Shown here: one piece after another, positions 6,760-11,573 of the stretch | How positions within the stretch are numbered: the first letter of the stretch is position 1 | Layout: each line of letters begins with the position of its first letter | Origin: Verrucomicrobia bacterium UBA3222 | Lineage (GTDB): Bacteria; Verrucomicrobiota; Verrucomicrobiia; Opitutales; UBA9783 | Direction: 5' to 3' | Length of the DNA stretch: 11,573 nt | Assembly: GCA_002363035.1 (NCBI GenBank) | Contig: DEWA01000006.1 | Span: 1-11,573, forward strand | The notes under the pieces: model-generated | Told to the model about the DNA's origin: nothing | Databases searched by the model: none | What the model saw: the letters and a program-made list of their open reading frames with translations, nothing else | Program-made: the position numbers and the translations under genes

Positions 6760-7220
6760 GACGGTTTTTATCGGAGCGTTGGACTTTCGGTTAAACGGGG
6801 AGCGTAAAAGAGGTTGATTGTTTTTAACCGCATCCGTTGTTTGAGGGGCAATCTTTGGAAATTTTTTTGCCCTTGTCTCCTACGTTGGGAGCGTGTTCTT
6901 TTCAGTATTTTGGTGTTTTTAAAACAATATCGATCCGAATAACACACCGCTGAACCGAAAACGCCGCGTATGCTTTGGTATATTGCAGAGTTGTTTTAAC
7001 CATGCGAACCGCTTTTTGTTTCTATTGCAACTCCTCTGCCTCCGTTCCCCGCTTCTTCTCCCGGAGTACGTTGCCTCGGTGAAAGACTATAAAAGAGCAG
7101 TCCCTTTATTTTTACGAATTTTCGGAATTTATTTTCGGATATTTGATTTCCGCCAGAAGCAGTCGCGGAAAATGTGTTTTGCGGCTTGCAACGGGCGACG
7201 TTTTTTTATGGTTTCAGGGC
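6760..7220 (+). other. Gene-free stretch between the arnC-like and bacterioferritin-like genes
   Basis: No convincing gene or RNA is visible in these 461 bases; the small ORFs here lack family resemblance and ribosome sites. Structures seen: a hairpin GGTTGA / TTAACC with one G-T pair at 6812-6829; a longer hairpin AGGGGCAA / TTGCCCTT at 6844-6874 with a T-run in its loop; a short stem CTCC / GGAG at 6877-6891; and the 13-base near-palindrome TGTTTTTAAAACA at 6914-6926. None has a U-tract in the right place, so I do not claim a terminator. Any of them could end the arn-like operon. TATAAA at 7088 has a TTGCCT 11 bases upstream, too close for a normal promoter. The gap presumably contains a promoter for the next gene. 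Confidence 0.4.
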
Positions 7221-7676
7221 ATGGATAAAGAATTGTCCGTCAAAGTCTTAACGTATTATGCGAACGGTCTGAATGCGCAGGCGTTTGCGCATAAAGTTCA
7301 GGGAAAGGTGTTTGCGGCGCAGGGTTTTGAAAAGTTGGGCGAAAAGTACGCGGAACACGCCGTCGAGGAAGCCGGTTGGGTCGATAAAATGCTCGATCGG
7401 ATTTTGGATTTGGGCGGTTCTTTGACCGTTGAAGCGACGCAAGCAGTACCTGTTTGCGATGACGTCGAAGCCTATCTGCAATCGGAGAAAAAAGTATCCG
7501 AAGAGGGCATTGAGATGTTGCGTCGGGACATCCAAAAACTTTCGGATGACCTGACAACGGCAGATCTGTTGAAAGCCTACCTGAAGGACGAAGAGGAAGA
7601 TTTGAATTGGACGGCATTGCAGTCGGAATTGATTGCAAAAATCGGTCTGCAAAACTGGCTGGTGAAGCAGATGTAG
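7221..7676 (+). CDS. Bacterioferritin-like protein with altered ferroxidase site
   Basis: A 151-aa four-helix ferritin-like protein. The middle (GFEKLGEKYAEHAVEEAGWVDKMLDRIL, in parts) and especially the C-terminus LKDEEEDLNW ... IAKIGLQNWLVKQM match bacterioferritin, whose C-terminus in E. coli ends DEEGHIDW ... MGLQNYLQAQ. Bacterioferritins form 24-mers that oxidise and store iron and bind haem. Aligned by eye to the E. coli protein, the ligands E51 and E127 are kept, but E18, H54, E94 and H130 appear replaced (Leu, Trp, Ser, Asp), and the haem-ligand Met52 is Ala. No ExxH motif is present in either expected place. So iron oxidation at the usual di-iron site is unlikely. Start ATG 7221 is where the family begins; an in-frame extension to 7143 gives unrelated residues. 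No Shine-Dalgarno of normal spacing. It stands alone between two gaps. Confidence 0.75.
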   Translation: MDKELSVKVLTYYANGLNAQAFAHKVQGKVFAAQGFEKLGEKYAEHAVEEAGWVDKMLDRILDLGGSLTVEATQAVPVCDDVEAYLQSEKKVSEEGIEMLRRDIQKLSDDLTTADLLKAYLKDEEEDLNWTALQSELIAKIGLQNWLVKQM

Positions 7677-7689
7677 GCTTTGCGGTAAG

Positions 7690-7706
7690 TCCAAAGTTGC
7701 TTTGGA
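7690..7706 (+). other. Perfect 7-bp hairpin downstream of the bacterioferritin-like gene
   Basis: TCCAAAG, loop TTG, CTTTGGA. It begins 14 bases after the stop codon. No U-tract follows, so it is not a clear intrinsic terminator. It may protect the 3' end of the transcript or be an imperfect terminator. Confidence 0.4.
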
Positions 7707-7991
7707 AGCGTGAAAAGATGCGCCGCGGCGGTCGTTCGAAAGCGGAGTGCTTCGTTGCACGGTTACTTTGAGAGGTGCATTCGCGCTGTTGTTCGGTTTC
7801 ACGGGTATTCTTCCTGCCTATTTGCCTTTCTTTCTTTCTTTCTTTCTTTTCCTTCCTCTCTTCTTTTGAGATCGCTTTCCTTTTTGTCGCAGGCGGTATG
7901 CGGTATGATTGCGAATAAAAAAGGAGACGGACGGTTAAAGTTCGAAATTGAGCTTGCGTAAACGCCGATTTTTTTTGACAGTGAAGCTACT
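7707..7991 (+). other. Gap ahead of rpmH with a pyrimidine tract
   Basis: No gene is supported here. It holds a 43-base uninterrupted pyrimidine run on the + strand (7825-7867), which includes the CTTT repeat, and a possible -10 box TATGAT at 7904-7909 (five of six consensus positions) with only a poor -35 (TTTTTG at 7881, 17-base spacer). AGGAG at 7922 has no suitable start codon after it. A TTGACA at 7975-7980 is too close to the rpmH start to drive it. The promoter of the rpmH cluster is probably near 7881-7909. Confidence 0.4.
7826..7849 (+). repeat. Tetranucleotide tandem repeat (CTTT)x6
   Basis: Six perfect copies of CTTT inside a longer pure-pyrimidine run that continues to 7867. It lies about 140 bases ahead of rpmH and about 55 bases ahead of a possible -10 box. 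Tetranucleotide repeats can slip during replication; homopyrimidine-homopurine tracts can also form triplex DNA under supercoiling. Confidence 0.95.
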
Positions 7992-8129
7992 ATGCAACCA
8001 ACGTATCATCCATCGAAGTTGAAACGCGTGCGCATGTGCGGATTTCGGGCGCGGATGGCGACCAAAGGCGGTCGTTCCGTGATCAATGCGCGTCGTCGCA
8101 AAGGTCGCCGCAAGTTGACGCAGGTATAA
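7992..8129 (+). CDS. rpmH: 50S ribosomal protein L34
   Basis: A 45-aa basic protein beginning [20 protein letters not shown] and containing [22 protein letters not shown], the L34 pattern (GFRxRMxTxxGRxVxxxRRxKGRxxL) at the normal length of 44-46 aa. It is part of the large ribosomal subunit. ATG 7992 is the only sensible start; GTGAAG five bases upstream is a weak ribosome site. It is too short for usual length cut-offs but the family match is unmistakable. rnpA follows after six bases, the nearly universal bacterial order, so expression is probably joint. Confidence 0.97.
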   Translation: MQPTYHPSKLKRVRMCGFRARMATKGGRSVINARRRKGRRKLTQV

Positions 8130-8135
8130 AAATGT

Positions 8136-8525
8136 GTGAAACGGGAGCAACGACTGCGGAGAAATAATGATTTTCGTGCGTTGTATCGCGACGGTGTGAA
8201 AGTTCGTTTGCAGGGGCTTGTGGTGTACGGTCGACCGTTTGCTTCCGAAATGCATCGCATGGGGGTTGTAGCTTCGCGCAAAATCGGTTCGGCAGTCGTT
8301 CGCAATCGCTTTAAGCGGCGCATGCGTACGTTTTTCGAGGAGCTGAAGACCCTTCTCGTGCCGTGTGACGTGGTATGGGTTGCGACGCAACCGCAGGCGG
8401 CACGGTGGTCTTTTGCGGAATTGCAGATACATGTAAAGGAAGGACTTGAGAAACTTCGAAAACTTCTCGGGGAAGATATTCGGAAGCGCGCGCGTTCGGA
8501 GGCGGTATCGAAGCAGGCGGGCTGA
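8136..8525 (+). CDS. rnpA: Ribonuclease P protein component
   Basis: A 129-aa protein of RNase P, which with the M1 RNA trims the 5' leader of pre-tRNAs. Seen directly: an N-terminal RLRRNNDFRALYRDG (family: L+...F..v...G), RMGVVASRKIGSAVVRNRFKRRMR (about 41-64) with the conserved RNR motif at 56-58, and a C-terminal helix rich in basic residues. Length is close to the family (about 110-130). GTG 8136 is the start because an in-frame TAA lies nine bases earlier; an out-of-frame ATG at 8132 encodes only an 11-residue peptide. It follows rpmH by six bases, so the two probably share a transcript. The C-terminal tail (after about 105) is more variable and highly charged. RnpB RNA is not in the window. 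Confidence 0.93.
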   Translation: MKREQRLRRNNDFRALYRDGVKVRLQGLVVYGRPFASEMHRMGVVASRKIGSAVVRNRFKRRMRTFFEELKTLLVPCDVVWVATQPQAARWSFAELQIHVKEGLEKLRKLLGEDIRKRARSEAVSKQAG

Positions 8526-8787
8526 AACGGGCGCGGTTGTTGGATGTTCGGATGTGCAAGAAAGTGCCGTTGTATGCGAAAACTTCCGCGATTTATTGCT
8601 TCGAGTGTGATGTGTATGGCACGAGTTCGCCAGGGTGTGATGTTGTATCTTGAGGAACGACGGTTGGTTTTGCTTTCGTAATGGGGTTGAAAACGCGAGA
8701 TATACACTGAAAAATCGGATGTACATGAAAAACGGGGCGGTTGCATATCGGTCGTCGGATATTTGGCGTTGGGTTAAGGTGCCTTCG
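8526..8787 (+). other. Spacer between rnpA and yidD
   Basis: A 262-base spacer; in many genomes rnpA and yidD are nearly contiguous. The yidD reading frame stays open upstream to TTG 8650, but that added segment has no resemblance to YidD. No RNA gene, terminator or good promoter is seen. The upstream-open frame may be chance or a divergent extension. Confidence 0.35.
8776..8781 (+). promoter_or_regulatory. Ribosome binding site AAGGTG of yidD
   Basis: AAGGTG lies six bases ahead of ATG 8788 and decides the start over the in-frame ATGs at 8719 and 8725 and TTG 8650, which have no such site. Confidence 0.5.
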
Positions 8788-9054
8788 ATGTTCGCATTGC
8801 GTTTTGCGGAGCGATTTTTGACGTTTTGGCTGTGTATTGCGGTACAGATGTATAAAAAATTTCTGTCGCCGTTGCAGTATGCATTGAGAATTACCTTTGG
8901 TCTGCAATGCGAATGCCGTTTCCGTCCGACCTGTTCCGAATACGCGCTGGGGTGTTTAGGGAAATACCATCTACCGACGGCGTGCTTTTTGATTGCAAAG
9001 CGTTTGTTGCGTTGCCAGCCGTGGGGTCGCGGCGGTTGGGATCCCGTGCCTTAG
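8788..9054 (+). CDS. yidD: Membrane protein insertion efficiency factor YidD
   Basis: A small (88 aa) membrane-associated protein that helps YidC-dependent insertion. The DUF37/YidD signature is clear: YKKFLSPLQ (near residue 22), then CRFRPTCSEYALGCLGKY (near 45-62, including the CRFxPTCSxY block) and the C-terminal KRLLRCQPWGRGGWDPVP. An N-terminal hydrophobic/amphipathic segment (MFALRFAERFLTFWLCIAV) precedes it. I start at ATG 8788 because an AAGGTG lies six bases upstream and the length (88 aa) fits the family (about 70-90); the upstream in-frame starts would add up to 46 residues that do not look like YidD. yidC starts nine bases after the stop, so they are probably cotranscribed. Confidence 0.93.
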   Translation: MFALRFAERFLTFWLCIAVQMYKKFLSPLQYALRITFGLQCECRFRPTCSEYALGCLGKYHLPTACFLIAKRLLRCQPWGRGGWDPVP

Positions 9055-9063
9055 GGTTTTTGA

Positions 9064-10758
9064 ATGGATAAAAAAAATCTCATTTTCGGTCTGTCGTGTC
9101 TGTTCGGCGCGTTCTCGCTGTTCATTTACCAGGGGAAACAGTTGCAACAACAGGCGATTTTAAGACAATCGCAGGCGGCGGATGAAGAGGTGGCGAATGT
9201 GGAAGGGTTACAGCCGAAATCCGATGTCGTTCCGATGTCGTCGGAACTTTCAAACGGTTCCGAATTTCAACTGCTGATTTTCAAACCGACCGACGAACGG
9301 CTGATTGTCTTGGAAAATGATGCCGTCAGAGTGACTTTTACGACGGTCGGCGGCGGTATTCGTACGGTTGAATTGAAAAAGTTTTCCGCGACCCGGGGCG
9401 GAACAGAGCCGTATTGTTTCAACGATACGGTCGGATTGCCGGCATTGACGTTGGGTTGGAATAAGGAGAAAACTCTGACGCAAAACTTCGATGTGACGCG
9501 CCAAACGGAGGATGTAATTCAGTTCCGTGCGGTTTTGGAGGACGGTACGAACATTGTTCGCGGTTATCAATTGCCGTCGTCGAAAAATAAAAATCCTTAC
9601 GCGATTCAAACGGAAATTTCGGTAACGCAACCGCAGAACATCGAGAGCAAAACGGTTGCCGACAAGCGTTCCCTGTGGGTCTTTTTAGGTTCCATGCCGG
9701 AGATGCCGGGCGACAAGTATCGCGAGCATTTGAATTTTTGCGCTTACGACGGCAAGGGTATGGATTGTAAGCGTTTGGCGGATTTTGAGACGAGCAACGG
9801 CTTTTTGGGGCTGGGCGGGCACGAGGCGCATCCGTACATTGAGGCGAACATGTCCTGTGCGTGGGGTGCGCTGAAAGATCAGTTTTTTACGGCAATTCTG
9901 ACGCCGAAAACGCCGGCGGTCGGTTGTTTTTCGTTTCCGTCAAAACAAGGCGAACGTTCATTGATGCAGGGTTTTTTGAAGTTCGAGTTGACACAACCGT
10001 CGACGGTTTTGGGCGCAACATACTATGTCGGTCCGAAGGACTACCTGCTGTTGGAGCATATGGGACAACGGCAGGACGAGCTGATGCAGTTCGGTTTTTT
10101 CGGCGCCGTCAGCAAGGTTCTCCTCATGACCATGCACGGTATTCATTCGGTCATTCATAATTGGGGTTGGACGATTTTGATTTTGACGGTTATTATTAAA
10201 CTGCTGATGTGGCCGGTCACGCAAATGCAGTTGCGTTCTTCGAAAAAAATGGCGACCATTCAGGAACCTTTAAAAATTTTGCGCGAGAAATACAAAGACA
10301 ATCCGCAGAAATTACAGACGGAAACCATGAAACTTTTTAAGGAAAATCGCATCAATCCGGCGTCCGGTTGCCTGCCGGCGGTTATCCAAATTCCGATTTT
10401 CATCGGTTTGTATTATATGTTGCGTTCGGCGTCCGAAATCCGCTTCCAGCCGTTTTTGTGGGTTAGAGATTTGTCGATGCCGGATACCGTCGGTTATTTG
10501 GGCTCTTTTCCGATCAACATTATGCCGCTGTTGATGGGGGTGACGATGGTGGTGCAGATGAAGGTCACGCCGATGCCGTCAACGGACAGTGCGCAGCAGA
10601 AGATTTTTATGCTGATGCCGTTCATTTTTCTGTTCTTTTGTTACAATTTCCCGGCGGCGTTGGTGCTCTACTGGACGGTGCAGAATTTGTTCACCATCGT
10701 TCAGAACAAACTGACGTATCGACAGGGTTCAACGACGTTGCAACAACAGAAAGTTTAA
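9064..10758 (+). CDS. yidC: Membrane protein insertase YidC
   Basis: Inner-membrane insertase/chaperone that inserts and folds membrane proteins alone or with SecYEG. The 564-aa protein has the Gram-negative layout: a first helix (about 6-22), a large periplasmic P1 domain (about 30-335) and the C-terminal insertase core (about 340-555) with five helices. In the core I see WGWTILILTVIIKLLMWPVT, where the conserved positive residue of the hydrophilic groove (Arg366 in E. coli) is Lys379; then LREKYKDNPQKLQ and KENRINPASGCLPAVIQIPIF with the NPxxGCLP motif (431-438). LVLYWTVQNLFTIVQ is the last helix. Start ATG 9064 follows the yidD stop by nine bases, without a clear Shine-Dalgarno. Lys instead of Arg is a conservative change that I believe occurs in other YidC proteins. 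Confidence 0.97.
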   Translation: MDKKNLIFGLSCLFGAFSLFIYQGKQLQQQAILRQSQAADEEVANVEGLQPKSDVVPMSSELSNGSEFQLLIFKPTDERLIVLENDAVRVTFTTVGGGIRTVELKKFSATRGGTEPYCFNDTVGLPALTLGWNKEKTLTQNFDVTRQTEDVIQFRAVLEDGTNIVRGYQLPSSKNKNPYAIQTEISVTQPQNIESKTVADKRSLWVFLGSMPEMPGDKYREHLNFCAYDGKGMDCKRLADFETSNGFLGLGGHEAHPYIEANMSCAWGALKDQFFTAILTPKTPAVGCFSFPSKQGERSLMQGFLKFELTQPSTVLGATYYVGPKDYLLLEHMGQRQDELMQFGFFGAVSKVLLMTMHGIHSVIHNWGWTILILTVIIKLLMWPVTQMQLRSSKKMATIQEPLKILREKYKDNPQKLQTETMKLFKENRINPASGCLPAVIQIPIFIGLYYMLRSASEIRFQPFLWVRDLSMPDTVGYLGSFPINIMPLLMGVTMVVQMKVTPMPSTDSAQQKIFMLMPFIFLFFCYNFPAALVLYWTVQNLFTIVQNKLTYRQGSTTLQQQKV

Positions 10759-10761
10759 GTT

Positions 10762-11505
10762 ATGTCCGGACACAGCAAATGGAAGACCATTAAACACGCC
10801 AAAGCCGCCACGGATGCGAAGCGCGGCAAGACATTTAGCCTCATCGGTAAGGAAATTACGCTCGCCGTGAAAGCGGGCGGCGGCAATCCGGATTTTAATC
10901 CGCAATTGCGTACCGTTTTGGCGAAGGCAAAAGCCGCTAATATGCCGAACGAGAACATTCAGCGCGCGATTAAGAAGGGAACCGGTGAAATCGAAGGTGC
11001 GCAAATCGAAGAATTGACCTACGAAGGCTACGGCCCGAACGGTGTCGGTTTTATGGTCGAAGTCACGACCGACAACAAGAACCGCGCGGTTTCGGACGTG
11101 CGCAACGCTTTTGCCAAGTGCGGCGGCAATTTGGCAGCTTCGGGCGCATTGGCGTTCACGTTTCAGCGCAAAGGGCAATTTCTCATTGCAAAAGACAAAA
11201 TCGATGAAGAAAAATTGATGGAATTGGCTCTGGAAGCGGGCGCGGAGGATATTGTTACCGAAGAAGATCATTACGAAGTGACCTGCGCCGTGACGGACTT
11301 TTATACGCTTTCAAAAACCTTCGAAGAAGCGAAACTTGAACCGGATGCCGCCGAATTGGTATATCTGCCGCTCAACACAGTTCCTGTGAACGATAAAGAA
11401 ACGGCGGAGAAGCTCGATAAATTAACCGAACGTTTGGAAGACATCGAAGACGTGAAGGCGGTGTATTCGAATTATGAATTGACGGGGGGATTGGTGGAGG
11501 AGTGA
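10762..11505 (+). CDS. yebC: YebC/TACO1-family protein
   Basis: A 247-aa member of the YebC/PmpR/TACO1 family; some members act as transcriptional regulators, others in translation (mitochondrial TACO1; bacterial YebC has been connected to relief of ribosome stalling). Which role this one plays cannot be read from sequence. The N-terminus MSGHSKWKTIKHAKAATDAKRGK and the segments NPQLRTVLAKAKAANMPNENIQRAIKKGTGE (about 50-80), YEGYGPNGVGFMVEV and the GGNLAASGALAFTFQRKG region are the family signature. The start three bases after yidC TAA, with no Shine-Dalgarno, suggests translation by coupling or reinitiation. Length (about 240-250) is normal. Its link to the rpmH-yidC cluster is not universal, so the operon-like arrangement is worth noting. 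Confidence 0.96.
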   Translation: MSGHSKWKTIKHAKAATDAKRGKTFSLIGKEITLAVKAGGGNPDFNPQLRTVLAKAKAANMPNENIQRAIKKGTGEIEGAQIEELTYEGYGPNGVGFMVEVTTDNKNRAVSDVRNAFAKCGGNLAASGALAFTFQRKGQFLIAKDKIDEEKLMELALEAGAEDIVTEEDHYEVTCAVTDFYTLSKTFEEAKLEPDAAELVYLPLNTVPVNDKETAEKLDKLTERLEDIEDVKAVYSNYELTGGLVEE

Positions 11506-11573
11506 GATGGAAAAGATAGGGATATTGGTGTGATTGTAGGATTTGTAATTCCGTAAGATGATTTTATAAGATT
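11506..11573 (+). other. Window end after yebC
   Basis: Only 68 bases are available. No terminator hairpin or next gene start is visible; an eight-codon ORF at 11507 is not supported. Confidence 0.3.

Noticed and set aside
6983..7228. 81-aa + strand ORF upstream of the bacterioferritin-like gene
   Set aside because: Hydrophobic, no family, start without a ribosome site, and partly overlaps the next gene in another frame.
7710..7961. 83-aa + strand ORF ahead of rpmH
   Set aside because: Its FLSF-rich middle comes from the CTTT tract, it has no family, and its start codon has no supporting site.
7975..7980. TTGACA as the rpmH promoter -35 box
   Set aside because: It is 12 bases before the start codon; a -10 at proper spacing would lie inside the gene.
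7677..8130. Replication origin near rpmH
   Set aside because: Some genomes have dnaA and oriC beside rpmH, but no DnaA-box TTATCCACA-like cluster and no dnaA are visible here.
7935..8726. Long minus-strand ORFs over rpmH and rnpA (up to 263 aa)
   Set aside because: They lie opposite rpmH and rnpA, whose families are certain. The compositions are shadow-like (rich in Arg, His, Thr and Ser) and no family is recognisable.
1..11573. CRISPR array, tRNA, rRNA or insertion sequence
   Set aside because: No spaced direct repeats, cloverleaf, terminal inverted repeats or transposase motifs were found on reading the window; the two repeats present are simple tandem ones.

Overview
The window is a dense bacterial stretch with every convincing gene on the + strand and a GC content near 50 percent. 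It looks like a Gram-negative bacterium, because it carries an ArnT/ArnC-type lipid A modification pair, a long YidC with a periplasmic domain, and a prepilin-like protein. The L34 sequence, the rpmH-rnpA-yidD-yidC order and the single type II secretion-style pseudopilin make Verrucomicrobiota (perhaps an Opitutales relative) my best guess. This is inferred from remembered family resemblance, not from a search. Many genes (ffh, the MBL gene, yidC, yebC) have no recognisable Shine-Dalgarno sequence.

Layout: (1) 97-1964, ffh (SRP GTPase) and pgpA (phosphatidylglycerophosphatase A) overlapping by ATGA. (2) 2169-2891, a stand-alone pseudopilin-like protein of unknown role followed by a probable small intrinsic terminator. 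(3) 2892-3141, a non-coding stretch with two further hairpins. (4) 3142-6759, a YycJ-like metallo-beta-lactamase-fold hydrolase, then a short leader ORF containing eight TGTTC repeats, which ends in an ATGA overlap with an ArnT-like glycosyltransferase, which in turn overlaps an ArnC-like polyprenyl-phosphate glycosyltransferase by GTGA. (5) 6760-7220, a gene-free stretch. (6) 7221-7676, a bacterioferritin-like protein that appears to have lost most ferroxidase ligands. (7) 7677-7991, a gene-free stretch with a hairpin and a CTTT-repeat polypyrimidine tract. (8) 7992-11505, rpmH, rnpA, yidD, yidC and yebC.

How they fit together: Ffh delivers nascent membrane proteins to the Sec/YidC machinery, and YidC and its small partner YidD are encoded at the other end. 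RpmH and RnpA link this cluster to ribosome and tRNA maturation, and YebC/TACO1 is a translation-associated or regulatory protein. PgpA makes phosphatidylglycerol. ArnC and ArnT-like enzymes would load a sugar on undecaprenyl phosphate and transfer it outside the inner membrane, most likely to lipid A.

Most of the window is ordinary housekeeping. The parts worth a second look are the repeat-containing leader ORF coupled to the ArnT-like gene, the ferroxidase-deficient bacterioferritin homologue, the pseudopilin with Gly at position +5, and the second simple repeat ahead of rpmH.
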